Shown here: positions 42,930-51,516 of the stretch, in pieces | Layout: the number at the start of each line of letters is the position of its first letter | Position numbering within the stretch: position 1 is the first letter of the stretch | Source: Deinococcus cellulosilyticus NBRC 106333 = KACC 11606 | GTDB taxonomy: Bacteria; Deinococcota; Deinococci; Deinococcales; Deinococcaceae | Length of the DNA stretch: 64,000 bases | Direction of reading: 5' to 3' | Assembly (NCBI RefSeq): GCF_007990775.1 | Contig: NZ_BJXB01000012.1 | Location: forward strand, 62,001-126,000 | Program-made: the position numbers and the translations under genes | The notes under the pieces: generated by a model | Seen by the model: the letters and a program-made list of their open reading frames with translations, nothing else | Databases searched by the model: none | Told to the model about the DNA's origin: nothing

Positions 42930-44433
42930 GTTCAACAGTGAACTGGGAAGATTCGGCCGAATCTTCCCAGTTCAAGAAACCTCCACACAGGAGACAACCT
43001 TTGATGCTTCTGTCAAAGGCTCTAAAATCGTGATCATCGGGGCAGGAGGGATGGTTTTTCCCCTGACCCTGGCTGCAGACCTGCTGGCCACACCCGAGCT
43101 GCACCATTGTGAACTCGTCCTGATGGACTTGAGTCTAAAACGGGCAGAGCGCACTTTAAATGCCGTGCAGGAGCTCTGTGAGCACCACCAGATCCAGTTG
43201 CAGGTCTCTGCAACCGACAACCAGAAAGAAGCCCTGCAAGGTGCGAAATACATCTTTCTGACCTTTCAGGTGGGAGGCATCGAGGCCTACAGAATGGACA
43301 TTGAGATTCCCCGCGCTTACGGGATTGACTGCGTGGCCGGAGACACCATGAATCCGGGCGGCATCATGCGGTTCCTGCGCAGTATGAATGCCTTTGACCA
43401 GATCGCAGCAGATGTGCTGGAGATCTGCCCGGATGCACTTGTGCTCAATTACGCCAACCCGATGGCCATGAACGTGATGTACCTGTCCCACCTGGGGCTG
43501 GATGTGGTGGGGCTCTGTCACTCCATTCCCGGAACAGCACAGGTGATCGCTGATTTTCTGGGGATGGATGCACAGCTTCTGGCGTATCAGGCTGCAGGCA
43601 TCAACCACCAGGCCTTTTTCCTGAAACTGGAAGTGGAGGGCAGAGACATGCAGGACGATCTCAGAGAGGTCCTCAGAAAGCAGTTTCTGCCTTCTTATGG
43701 AGGAACCACCCCCTGGACGGAAGGAGGACCGACGTATGTTGGAGGTCAGGAAAGGGTGCGGGCCGAACTGATGGAGACTTTTGGGTACTTCATCAGTGAA
43801 TCCAGCCACCATGTTTCGGAATACGTGCCCTATTTCCGCCAGGAAGTGTTTGAGCTAAAATCCCATCTGGTGCGCCGCTGGGATTACCTGAAAGGGTCTT
43901 TGCAGGTGGCTGGCAAAGAACAGGAGATGACCCGTGGGGCACTCGAAAACCTGAAGCAGAACCTGTGCCCCTCCCACGAGTATGGCATCAAGATCATCGC
44001 AGCAATGGAGTCTGGCACGGAAACCACCGTCTATGCCAACGTCATGAACGACGGCCTGATCCCCAACCTCCCCGATGATGCTTGCGTGGAGGTCCCCTGC
44101 AAGGTGACTTCTGGAGGCCTGCTGCCTGTTGCCGTGGGCAAAATCCCTCCGCAGTGTGCAGGCCTGAACCTCACCAACATTGCCCTGCAAAGGACGATTG
44201 TGGATGCCGTGATTGAGCAGGATGCAAGGGCCGTTCGGGCAGGATTTGCCCTGGACCCCCTCACCGCTTCTGTGCTAGATTTACCTGCCATCCGGCAACT
44301 GGCTGAGGACTTGCTTCACGCACAGGGGAAGTGGTTGCCAGGGTGGTTGCAGGAAAGCCGAAGGCTGAGGGCACCGCATTTGCCTGGCCCTCGGCAGTAC
44401 AAATCCTTCTGCCTTCTGCCTTCTTCAAAATAG
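42919..44433 (+). CDS. GH4 family NAD/Mn-dependent alpha-glycosidase, up to 504 aa
   Basis: Family blocks are clear: the NAD-binding KIVIIGAGGMVF, AGDTMNPGGIMR, VLNYANPMAMN, the metal Cys in GLCHSIPG and the metal His in AAGINHQAFF. GH4 enzymes of the MelA/AglA type hydrolyse alpha-galactosides, alpha-glucosides or alpha-galacturonides by oxidation and elimination, without phosphate in some clades. The start is unsettled: the in-frame GTG 42919 places a 36-base palindrome in the N-terminus, while an ATG at 43003 with a good AGGAG site is out of frame and stops after nine codons. A frameshift or coupled GTG restart at about 43030 is possible. Confidence 0.82.
   Translation: MAAEFNSELGRFGRIFPVQETSTQETTFDASVKGSKIVIIGAGGMVFPLTLAADLLATPELHHCELVLMDLSLKRAERTLNAVQELCEHHQIQLQVSATDNQKEALQGAKYIFLTFQVGGIEAYRMDIEIPRAYGIDCVAGDTMNPGGIMRFLRSMNAFDQIAADVLEICPDALVLNYANPMAMNVMYLSHLGLDVVGLCHSIPGTAQVIADFLGMDAQLLAYQAAGINHQAFFLKLEVEGRDMQDDLREVLRKQFLPSYGGTTPWTEGGPTYVGGQERVRAELMETFGYFISESSHHVSEYVPYFRQEVFELKSHLVRRWDYLKGSLQVAGKEQEMTRGALENLKQNLCPSHEYGIKIIAAMESGTETTVYANVMNDGLIPNLPDDACVEVPCKVTSGGLLPVAVGKIPPQCAGLNLTNIALQRTIVDAVIEQDARAVRAGFALDPLTASVLDLPAIRQLAEDLLHAQGKWLPGWLQESRRLRAPHLPGPRQYKSFCLLPSSK
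42939..42974. repeat. 36-base perfect palindrome between GH2 and GH4
   Basis: An 18-bp perfect stem without loop bases: TGAACTGGGAAGATTCGG followed at once by its reverse complement. It starts nine bases after the GH2 stop and has no T-tract. It lies inside the longest reading frame of the GH4 gene, just after the candidate GTG start, which makes that start doubtful. Confidence 0.9.
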
Positions 44434-44488
44434 GCAAGTCAAGAAACCTGTGAGAAGAATTAGTTAAAATAAAAAAATAAGAGGTGCC

Positions 44489-45679
44489 ATGACCACACGC
44501 CTGGAAGTCAAAAAAGGAAGCAACCTTCCCAAAGTCAAAGCCGAAAACCTCAGTGTTGTGCTGGACGCCCTGAGAAAGCTGCAACCCATTTCCAGAAGCG
44601 ATCTGGCAGAGGCGACAGGCCTCACGGCGGCCACCATCACCCACCTGGTGGATGAATTGAACGAGCTCAAGATCCTGATTGAAACCCGTTCGGACAGCAA
44701 ACAGGTGGGCAGAAGACCCACCCTGCTCACCCTCAATCCGGAGCGTGGCCAGATTGTGGGGGTCGAAATCTCGCGTTCAACCCTGCATGTGGTGCGAACG
44801 GACTTCTGTGGCCGGGTGCTGGACCGCCTGAATGTTCCCCATGATCCGAACCTGGGTCTGGATTACACGCTGGCCCTGCTCTATGAAAACATCACCAGCA
44901 TGATCGATTCCAGGCTTGAACTGCTGGGCATTGGCATCGGGGTTCCCGGTCCTGTGAATTCCAGAGAGGGCATCGTGCTTGGGCCTCCCAATTTTGGTGG
45001 GTGGCGCAATGTGCATCTGGCCCAGATGGTCTCGGAGAAATTCGGGGTTCCGTGCTGGCTCGATGACGACGCTAAAACTGCGGCGCTCGGTGAGCGCTGG
45101 TTTGGCTCTGGAAAGAATGGCACGGGCACATTGCTTTATGTGTCCTTCCGTGCCGGGGTGGGAGCAGGTCTGATTGTGAAAGACCACATCTTCCGTGGCG
45201 CGCATGAACTTGCCGGAGAAATCGGGCACACCACCATCCACGTGGATGGCCCCCTGTGCGAGTGCGGAAACCGGGGGTGTGTGGAGACCCTGGTCAGCGT
45301 TCCAGCGATCATGCTGGAAGCTGCCCGTCTGGGCCTGAAGTGCAAAAATGCCCGGGAGCTTGAGGCCCTGGCCCAGGAAGGCAGCCAGACTGCGAAAAAC
45401 ATCAAGGAACGCACCTACCAGTACATTGCTGCCACTGTGGTGAACGCCATCAACCACTACGACCCGGACATGATTGTGCTGGGAGGAACGCTGGTCCGTG
45501 CATGGCCCGATTTCATCGAGTGCGTGACCGAGAAGGTCAGGGGCCGCTCTTTTGGTTTCCTCTCCAAGGATGTGAACATCGTGCGGGCACTGCTGGGTTC
45601 AGATGCCAGTGCGGTGGGGGCTGCCGCTCTGGTGGTGGAGCAGATTTTTCAGGAGCCCCAGGCCCAGTTGCAGCGGTAA
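44489..45679 (+). CDS. ROK family transcriptional repressor, 396 aa
   Basis: A winged helix-turn-helix occupies residues 20-85 (LQPISRSDLAEATGLTAATITHLVDEL). The ROK sugar-kinase-like domain follows, with IGIGVPGPVN, LDDDAKTAALGER and the zinc site GH247 plus CECGNRGC (C257, C259, C264). The kinase-type catalytic Asp is partly conserved, but the DNA-binding domain marks it as a XylR/NagC/Mlc-type regulator. It is the last gene of the plus-strand arm and probably controls the divergent glycan operons, sensing a sugar. The AT-rich stretch before it (TTAGTTAAAATAAAAAAATA) resembles the divergent promoter, suggesting autoregulation. Confidence 0.88.
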   Translation: MTTRLEVKKGSNLPKVKAENLSVVLDALRKLQPISRSDLAEATGLTAATITHLVDELNELKILIETRSDSKQVGRRPTLLTLNPERGQIVGVEISRSTLHVVRTDFCGRVLDRLNVPHDPNLGLDYTLALLYENITSMIDSRLELLGIGIGVPGPVNSREGIVLGPPNFGGWRNVHLAQMVSEKFGVPCWLDDDAKTAALGERWFGSGKNGTGTLLYVSFRAGVGAGLIVKDHIFRGAHELAGEIGHTTIHVDGPLCECGNRGCVETLVSVPAIMLEAARLGLKCKNARELEALAQEGSQTAKNIKERTYQYIAATVVNAINHYDPDMIVLGGTLVRAWPDFIECVTEKVRGRSFGFLSKDVNIVRALLGSDASAVGAAALVVEQIFQEPQAQLQR

Positions 45680-45697
45680 AAACAGGTGTTTCTTCAG

Positions 45698-45725
45698 CCC
45701 TCTGCAAACAAAGCAGAGGGTTTTT
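45698..45725 (+). terminator. Intrinsic terminator of the plus-strand glycan arm
   Basis: CCCTCTGC, loop AAACAAA, GCAGAGGG, then TTTTT. It follows the ROK stop by 18 bases and closes the GH38-GH2-GH4-ROK unit. Confidence 0.92.
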
Positions 45726-45790
45726 GCTGTCTGATGGCTCGGAGAAGAGGTCAGCATTCCAGCAGGCATACCCCATGATGTCACCTATCC

Positions 45791-45819
45791 TTGACGGATT
45801 GTCCCTTATTCTTTACAGT
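45791..45819 (+). promoter_or_regulatory. Promoter of the molybdate gene set
   Basis: TTGACG (45791-45796), 17 bases, TACAGT (45814-45819), then eight bases to ATG 45828. The transcript is probably leaderless. Confidence 0.7.
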
Positions 45820-45827
45820 CAGGTCAG

Positions 45828-46928
45828 ATGGCAGACCTGATCAACCACCTGCAGCAGAAACGGGAAGCCCTGGGCATTTCCAGATCCGCACTGGCCGAAC
45901 GCACAGGGCTCAGCAGGCAGGCCATTCACAGCATCGAACAGGGAAAATACATCCCAAACACCCTGGTGGCCCTGCAACTGGCAAAAGTGCTGAAGTGTCA
46001 GGTGGAGGACCTGTTCCAGATCCCTGCTCCTGAAGCGCCTGTTGCCAGATGGCTCGGGAATGAAGCTCAGGAGGGAGACCGGGTGCTGCTGGCACGGGTG
46101 GGAAGCCTGCTCTGTGCCGTCCCGATTGCCGACCCTGATCGATTTTCAGTTGCAGCAGACGCCGTGATCACCCGTGTTGAGGGCACGAACCTCAGCCTTG
46201 AACCCCTCACCGAACCAGAACTCTGGGACAGCACTCTGCTGATCTCAGGATGTGATCCTGCCCTGAAGATGGTGGCCCGTCAGGTGAAAGACCACCGGGT
46301 TCTGGTGGTGCACCAGACCAGCCTGGACAGCCTTGCCTTGCTGGCAGAAGGACAGGTGCATGCTGCAGGGATTCACCTGTATGACCGGACAGGCCAGACC
46401 TTCAATGTGCCCTTCGTCGAGCATGCCCAGATTGAAGCCTGCACCCTTTACACCCTCTGGCACTGGTGGCAGGGGCTGCTGGTCCAGCACGGAAACCCCA
46501 AAAACATCTCTGGACTGGCTGACCTGTTGCGCCCCGAGGTCACCCTCATCAACAGGCAAAGCAGTGCAGGAAGCAGAATTCTGCTGGACAGCCTGCTGGC
46601 AGAGCACCAGATCGATCCGAAATCCATTCAGGAATGCGGAAATGTGGCCTTCAGCCATCAGGAAGTTGCACAGGCCATTTCAGAAGGTCAGGCAGATGTG
46701 GGCCTGGCGATTCAGGCGGTTGCCCAGAACGGTCTGGAATTCATTCCCCTTGCTCAGGAACGGTTTGATCTGGTGGTCCCGGAGCCGTTCCAGAAGCATC
46801 CGGCCATGGTGGCCCTCCTGCAGACCCTCAAGACCCCACAGATCCGCAACAACATCCGCCTGCTCGGAGGATACGATCCAGAACAGGCTGGAGAAGTCGT
46901 GGCTGTGATTTCAGGGAGCCGAAAATGA
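45828..46928 (+). CDS. HTH regulator fused to a molybdate-binding-like PBP domain, 366 aa
   Basis: Residues 5-60 are an Xre-type helix-turn-helix (LGISRSALAERTGLSRQAIHSIEQGKY). The rest is a periplasmic-binding-protein-like domain of the type fused to regulators (substrate-binding domain PF12727 style): TLLISGCDPALKMVARQV, AGIHLYDRTGQ, LINRQSSAGSRILLD and EVAQAISEGQADVGLAIQAVA. Such fusions lie next to molybdate or tungstate transporters and are thought to sense the oxyanion in the cytoplasm. Its stop overlaps modA (ATGA), so it regulates its own operon. The start is set by a leaderless-type promoter. Confidence 0.83.
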   Translation: MADLINHLQQKREALGISRSALAERTGLSRQAIHSIEQGKYIPNTLVALQLAKVLKCQVEDLFQIPAPEAPVARWLGNEAQEGDRVLLARVGSLLCAVPIADPDRFSVAADAVITRVEGTNLSLEPLTEPELWDSTLLISGCDPALKMVARQVKDHRVLVVHQTSLDSLALLAEGQVHAAGIHLYDRTGQTFNVPFVEHAQIEACTLYTLWHWWQGLLVQHGNPKNISGLADLLRPEVTLINRQSSAGSRILLDSLLAEHQIDPKSIQECGNVAFSHQEVAQAISEGQADVGLAIQAVAQNGLEFIPLAQERFDLVVPEPFQKHPAMVALLQTLKTPQIRNNIRLLGGYDPEQAGEVVAVISGSRK

Positions 46929-47677
46929 AAAAACCATTGCTGTTTGCCCTCATGCTGTTTTCCCCTTTGGCCCATGCACAGTCCATCACGGTGTTTGCAG
47001 CAGCTTCCCTGACCGATGCCTTCAAGGAAATCGGTTCAGCGTTTCAAAACAAAACGGGGGTTGAAGTCACGTTCCAGTTTGCGGGTTCTCAGGTCCTGCG
47101 CACCCAGCTTGAACAGGGAGCAAAAGCAGATGTGTACGCCAGTGCCAGCGACGCCCAGTTCGATCCACTGGTCAAATCGGGTCTGGTGAACGGCAAGCAG
47201 ACCTTCACCCGGAACCAGTTGGTGGTCATTGTGCCCCTGAAAAACCCTGCAGGCATCCGCTCCCTGTCGGATCTGGCAAAACCAGGGGTCAAAGTGGTGG
47301 TGGCCCAGTCCAGTGTTCCGGTGGGCCAGTACACCAGACAGGTCTTTGAGAACCTGTCCAGAACTTCCAAAACCAGCTTCTCCCAGAAAGCCCTGAAGAA
47401 CGTGGTCAGCGAAGAGACCAACGTCAGGCAGGTTGCCCTGAAAGTGCAATTCGGAGAGGCGGATGCAGGGGTGGTCTACACCACCGACCTCACGCCCGGA
47501 GTGCGTGCACAGGTCAAAACCATCCCCATTGCTGGCAAATACAATGTGGTCGCCACCTACCCGATGGGAACGGTCAAAGGTGGGAACCCCAATGCTGCAG
47601 GTCAATTCGTGAAGTTCGTCCTGTCAAAAGAAGGTCAGAACATCCTCAAGAAATGGGGTTTTCTGAAGGTCAAATGA
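46925..47677 (+). CDS. modA: Molybdate ABC transporter substrate-binding protein ModA, 250 aa
   Basis: A Sec signal peptide (MKKPLLFALMLFSPLAHA, cleavage near AHA-QS) is followed by the ModA hallmark ITVFAAASLTDAFKEIG. Further blocks are GSQVLRTQLEQGAKADVYASA, the typical EETNVRQVALKVQFGEADAGVVYTTD and the C-terminal GQNILKKWGF. ModA captures molybdate (or tungstate) outside the membrane and delivers it to ModB. It overlaps the regulator gene by four bases; modB follows after 25 bases. Confidence 0.93.
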   Translation: MKKPLLFALMLFSPLAHAQSITVFAAASLTDAFKEIGSAFQNKTGVEVTFQFAGSQVLRTQLEQGAKADVYASASDAQFDPLVKSGLVNGKQTFTRNQLVVIVPLKNPAGIRSLSDLAKPGVKVVVAQSSVPVGQYTRQVFENLSRTSKTSFSQKALKNVVSEETNVRQVALKVQFGEADAGVVYTTDLTPGVRAQVKTIPIAGKYNVVATYPMGTVKGGNPNAAGQFVKFVLSKEGQNILKKWGFLKVK

Positions 47678-47702
47678 TTCACTTCCTTCTGGAACCCCGA
47701 CC

Positions 47703-48497
47703 ATGACACGTCCTTCTCTGCCCCTGGTGCCCCTGCTGATGGGGGTCATGCTGGTTGTTTTTCTGCTGCTGCCCACCCTGGTGATCCTGCTGCATGGCCT
47801 GTCCGGTGGGTTCTTCCCTGCCCTGCTTCAGCCTGTGGTGCTTGATGCTTTGAAAGTCAGTCTGGTGACCACCACCATCACCCTCCTGCTGACGGTGGGG
47901 CTCGGAACCCCCATTGCCTACTTGCTGGCCCGGTACCGGTTCAGGGGGAAAATTCTCCTGGACACGCTCCTGGACCTGCCCATTGTGCTGCCTCCGGTGG
48001 TGGCAGGTGTGGGTCTGCTGCTGACCTTCGGAAGAAATGGCCTGCTGGGTCCAGCCCTGACCCTGGCCGGAATCAGCATTGCCTTCAGTCCTGCGGCGGT
48101 GGTTCTGGCCCAGCTTTTCACCTCTGCGCCCTTTTTCATCCGGGCCTCCAAAGGGGGGTTCCTGGCCATTGACCGGGACATTGAAGCTGCAGCACGGGTG
48201 GATGGGGCCAGCAATGGGCAGGTGTTCCGCTTCATCACCTGGCCCCTGGCCTTCCCTTTTTTGCTGGAAGGCATGGTCCTTGCGTGGGCCAGAGCCCTCG
48301 GAGAATTCGGGGCAACCATCCTGTTTGCAGGTTCCTTGCAGGGCAGGACCCAGACCATCACCCTGTCCATCTATGCTGCTCTGGAATCGGACCTGAAACC
48401 TGCACTGGTGCTCTCTGCGGTGATGGTGGTGGTCGCTTTCACCATGCTGGGGGTGGTGCGAAGGATCACGGCAAGGAGAAGCAGGGGAGAAAGTTGA
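47703..48497 (+). CDS. modB: Molybdate ABC transporter permease ModB, 264 aa
   Basis: About six membrane helices are visible (first near residues 9-30). The EAA-type coupling loop is present as AARVDGASNGQVFRFITWPLAFP, and the C-terminal ARALGEFGATILFAGS is the signature of molybdate/sulfate permeases. It forms the channel with ModA as ligand donor. The ATPase ModC that should complete the transporter is not downstream; the next gene encodes an unrelated secreted protein. An ATPase must be supplied from elsewhere. Confidence 0.92.
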   Translation: MTRPSLPLVPLLMGVMLVVFLLLPTLVILLHGLSGGFFPALLQPVVLDALKVSLVTTTITLLLTVGLGTPIAYLLARYRFRGKILLDTLLDLPIVLPPVVAGVGLLLTFGRNGLLGPALTLAGISIAFSPAAVVLAQLFTSAPFFIRASKGGFLAIDRDIEAAARVDGASNGQVFRFITWPLAFPFLLEGMVLAWARALGEFGATILFAGSLQGRTQTITLSIYAALESDLKPALVLSAVMVVVAFTMLGVVRRITARRSRGES

Positions 48498-48646
48498 AAG
48501 TGCTTGCACTGTCACCTGCCAACCTTGCCAGAAAACCTGAGCATTGTACATTGTCAGGCCCATCTCCCGGGTTTCAGGGTTCACGAATATGGTGTTGTTT
48601 TACAATAACCATGATGCTTTTTCTGGAAGCATCAACAGGTGACAAC
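48498..48646 (+). promoter_or_regulatory. Promoter and hairpin leader of the 109-aa gene
   Basis: TACAAT (48601-48606) is a good -10 box without a clear -35. The leader then holds GATGCTT, loop TTTCTGG, AAGCATC (48613-48633), a perfect 7-bp hairpin, followed by AGGTGACAAC before ATG 48647. Two ATG codons inside the hairpin (48611, 48614) are in frame and could be earlier starts. Confidence 0.45.
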
Positions 48647-48976
48647 ATGCGTAGAATGTTCCTTCCTCTTGTCCTGTCCTCATTTCTGGGTGCAATTGCT
48701 TTTGCCCAGAACAATCCCATGGAGCCCACCGTTGTGGAAATGGAACGTGAAGACATCAAAAAAATCTGCCTGGTGGCTGTGAGTTATGCTTTGCTGGGTG
48801 ATGTCTTTGAACCGGATCTTGAGCGCAATGAGTTGTATTATGTTCCTGCCATCAAGAAATGGAAGATGGTGGTCACCAACAAAATGATTACACCCCAGGG
48901 AGATATCAAGCAAACCGTGGTTTGTTATGTGTCAGGCTCTCCTTTCAAGATGGTGGTGGAAACAGTGATCAAGTGA
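48647..48976 (+). CDS. Small secreted protein of unknown function, 109 aa
   Basis: MRRMFLPLVLSSFLGAIAFA is a signal peptide with cleavage near AFA-QN. The mature part, about 89 residues, is acidic at the start and lysine-rich later, with two cysteines (ICLVAV and VVCYV) that could form a disulfide. I do not recognise the family. In-frame ATG codons up to 12 codons upstream exist but lie in a hairpin, so I start at 48647 with AGGTGACAAC upstream. It has its own promoter, and long hairpins follow downstream. Confidence 0.65.
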   Translation: MRRMFLPLVLSSFLGAIAFAQNNPMEPTVVEMEREDIKKICLVAVSYALLGDVFEPDLERNELYYVPAIKKWKMVVTNKMITPQGDIKQTVVCYVSGSPFKMVVETVIK

Positions 48977-49034
48977 AGCGAAATCGGGAAATCCCGAACC
49001 GGCATGCCTTGTTTTGCTGCTGTATGGATCTGAG

Positions 49035-49080
49035 CAACCCAGAAGGCCACCAAAGAACGTTTTGGTGGCCTTCTGGGTTG
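49035..49080. repeat. 20-bp-stem hairpin without T-tract
   Basis: CAACCCAGAAGGCCACCAAA, loop GAACGT, then the exact reverse complement (49061-49080). It lies between the convergent secreted-protein and GNAT genes. No T-run follows on either strand. A shorter TCGGGAAATCCCGA structure lies just upstream near 48985-49000. Confidence 0.9.
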
Positions 49081-49140
49081 AAAGGAACCAGGGAACAAAT
49101 CAGCAAGAACACACTTTCGATTTTCTGCTGAGGCTCTGCT

Positions 49141-49536
49141 CTACCTGCTGTCCCGACGCAGAATCATTTTGGGCTGGCTGGACCGTTCAAATCCCAGTGC
49201 ACCATAAAACGACACCAGTTCCTCCACACAACCCAGCTGAATTTCCTCCACGTCTTTCAGATGATCCACCAGTCGGCTCATGAGCTCGGAGCCCACACCT
49301 GCATGGCGGTGCTTTTCATCCACCACGATGTCCTCGATGAAGGCCCGGTACACATGGTCTGTGACCGCCCGACCAAAGCCCACCAGCTGGTCTCCTGACC
49401 ACACGGAGACCACCACGGAATCCTGCAGCATGCGCTGAACCCCCTCCGGGGTGCGGTTTCCCATCCAGGTGGTCTGCTGCATCAGGAGGCGAAGGTCTTC
49501 AAAGCGGATGGGACGGGTGAAGGAGTAGTCCAGCAT
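49141..49536 (-). CDS. GNAT family N-acetyltransferase, 131 aa
   Basis: The core GNAT motif A is visible as IEDIVVDEKHRHAGVGSELMSRLVDHL (residues 67-92; the acetyl-CoA loop is HRHAGVGSEL), with VGFGRAVTD as the preceding strand and FYGALGFERS as the C-terminal motif B. The substrate is not evident. AGAGGATCAGAAC precedes ATG 49536. It starts 27 bases after the acetoacetyl-CoA synthetase stop and is probably cotranscribed with it. Confidence 0.88.
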   Translation of the reverse strand: MLDYSFTRPIRFEDLRLLMQQTTWMGNRTPEGVQRMLQDSVVVSVWSGDQLVGFGRAVTDHVYRAFIEDIVVDEKHRHAGVGSELMSRLVDHLKDVEEIQLGCVEELVSFYGALGFERSSQPKMILRRDSR

Positions 49537-49563
49537 GTTCTGATCCTCTCTGGGGAGTGTGTT

Positions 49564-51516
49564 TCAGGAAAACAGGGTCTGAATGGCTTCCAGTGCTTCT
49601 GGATTGGCGACTGCAGTCACATTGCGCACCGGGCGACCATTGGCAAGGTCTGTGACGGCCAGTTCCAGCAGTTTGCCGTTTTTGGTTCTGGGCAGGTCTG
49701 CCACGGCCTCAATGCGTCCCGGGACGTGCCGGGGCGTGCAGGCCTGACGGATGCGGCTCTGGATCTGTTTGCGCAGGTCATCGGTGAGGGAGACCTCTTC
49801 TTTCATGCGGACCAGCAGGACCACCTGATCTTCTCCCTGTGCACTGCGCATGAAAACCAGAGCCTCCAGGATCTCCGGGAAGGATTCCACCTGACGGTAG
49901 ATTTCGGCGGTCCCGATGCGCACCCCTCCAGGGTTCAGGGTGGCGTCGCTGCGGCCCAGCACCTTGAATCCGGTCTCTGTGCGTTGCACGAAATCTCCGT
50001 GGTGCCACACGCCAGGGAAACGCTCAAAATAAGCGGCCTGATACTTCTTATTTTCAGGATCATTCCAGAATTTCAGCGGCTGGGAGGGGAAAGGCCGGGT
50101 GCAGACCAGTTCTCCGGTGGTGGGGCCTAACAGGGCCTCTCCTTCTTCAGGGTAAATCTCAATGGACATGCCAAGCATGGGCACCTGAAGCTCTGCCGGG
50201 TGCACTTCGGCCAGCGGATTTCCTCCCAGGAAGCATCCGCAGAGGTCGGTCCCTCCCGAGATGGAACTCAGGTGCAGGTCTCTCTTGATGTGGTCGTAAA
50301 CGTACTGAAAGCCCTCCTCTGACAGGGGTGAACCTGTGGAGGCCATCGTCCTGAGGGCAGAGAGGGGGTATGTGCTTTTTGGGGAAAGCTCCAGTTTCCT
50401 CAAGGATTCAATCCATTTTGCAGACACCCCCAGAAAAGTCAGCTGTTCCTGCTCTGCAATTTTGAACAATCGCTCCGGTCCAGGCTGGAAGGGAGATCCG
50501 TCGTACAGCACGATGGTGGCCTTGCTGGCGAGGGCTGTGACCAGCCAGTTCCACATCATCCATCCGGTGGTGGTGTAGTACATCACCCGGTCCCCGGCCT
50601 GAATGTCGCAGTGCAACTGGTGTTCTTTCAGGTGGTTCAGCAAAATGCCCCCGGCCCGGTGCACGATGCACTTTGGCTTCCCGGTGGTTCCACTGGAATA
50701 CAGGATGTACAGCGGATGGTTGAATTCAAAGGCCTGTGCTTCTGGAATGTCCAGGTCGTTTTCCAGTGCAGCAGAAAAGAGCTTTGCCCGGTCCAGGCCA
50801 GAGAGGTCCGGGGTTTCAGACTGGTATCCAATCACCAGCACTTCCCGCACGGTGGGAAGCCCGGCCACAATCTCAGCCAGTTTGCCCATGCACTGCTGGG
50901 GCTTGCCGTTGTAGGTGTACCCATCTGCAGCCACCAGAACCACAGGTTCAATCTGTCCGAAACGGTCCAGAACCCCATCCACCCCAAAATCAGGGGAGGT
51001 GGAGGAATAAATGGCCCCGATTCGTGCAGCCGCAAGCGAAGTGATCACGGCCTCGATGCAGTTGGGAATCCAGGCCGCCACCCGGTCTCCTGGCTTCACA
51101 CCTGCATGCCTCAGGTATGCAGAGAGTTTCTCCACCTGTTTTCGCAGGTCATCCCAGCTGAGGCTTCTTCTGCGCCCGGATTCCGCATGTTCCACGATGG
51201 CCTCGCCGGGACCGCTGTGGCGCAGGACATTCTCGGTGAAATTCAATCTGGCATCGGGGAAAAAGCGGGACAGCATCATGCCTTCCGTTTCATCCAGCAC
51301 CCTCTCTCCCCGGGTCTCGGCCTGGATCTGCACAAAATTCCACAGGAAAGGCCAGAACACCTCTGCACGCTCCAGTGCGAAACGGTTCAGGTCGGTGTAA
51401 GTCTGGAAATGCACTCCTGCTTCCTGCTCCAGCTGCTTCCAGAACGTGTGAAGCAGCGTTTTTTGAATGCGCTCGGGTCCGGGCACCCAGAGCGCGTGGC
51501 TCGATTGTGTTGTCAT
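49564..51516 (-). CDS. aacS: Acetoacetyl-CoA synthetase, 650 aa
   Basis: This is an ANL-superfamily acyl-CoA ligase. The AMP-binding motif is LYSSGTTGKPKCIVH (near residue 275), followed by YYTTTGWMMWNWLV, SGGTDLCGCFLGG, the hinge GRSDATLNPGGVRIG and the C-terminal catalytic lysine in RTKNGKLLE. Acetoacetyl-CoA ligases share FWNFVQIQAE-type N-termini and this length, which separates them from acetyl-CoA synthetases. It activates acetoacetate from ketone-body or leucine breakdown, or for polyhydroxybutyrate-type synthesis. TATATT lies six bases before the ATG, so the transcript is probably leaderless. Confidence 0.88.
   Translation of the reverse strand: MTTQSSHALWVPGPERIQKTLLHTFWKQLEQEAGVHFQTYTDLNRFALERAEVFWPFLWNFVQIQAETRGERVLDETEGMMLSRFFPDARLNFTENVLRHSGPGEAIVEHAESGRRRSLSWDDLRKQVEKLSAYLRHAGVKPGDRVAAWIPNCIEAVITSLAAARIGAIYSSTSPDFGVDGVLDRFGQIEPVVLVAADGYTYNGKPQQCMGKLAEIVAGLPTVREVLVIGYQSETPDLSGLDRAKLFSAALENDLDIPEAQAFEFNHPLYILYSSGTTGKPKCIVHRAGGILLNHLKEHQLHCDIQAGDRVMYYTTTGWMMWNWLVTALASKATIVLYDGSPFQPGPERLFKIAEQEQLTFLGVSAKWIESLRKLELSPKSTYPLSALRTMASTGSPLSEEGFQYVYDHIKRDLHLSSISGGTDLCGCFLGGNPLAEVHPAELQVPMLGMSIEIYPEEGEALLGPTTGELVCTRPFPSQPLKFWNDPENKKYQAAYFERFPGVWHHGDFVQRTETGFKVLGRSDATLNPGGVRIGTAEIYRQVESFPEILEALVFMRSAQGEDQVVLLVRMKEEVSLTDDLRKQIQSRIRQACTPRHVPGRIEAVADLPRTKNGKLLELAVTDLANGRPVRNVTAVANPEALEAIQTLFS

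Noticed and set aside
48498..49140. A missing modC downstream of modB
   Set aside because: The region was read in all frames for Walker A (GxxGxGK[ST]) and ABC signature motifs and none is present; the gene there encodes an unrelated secreted protein.
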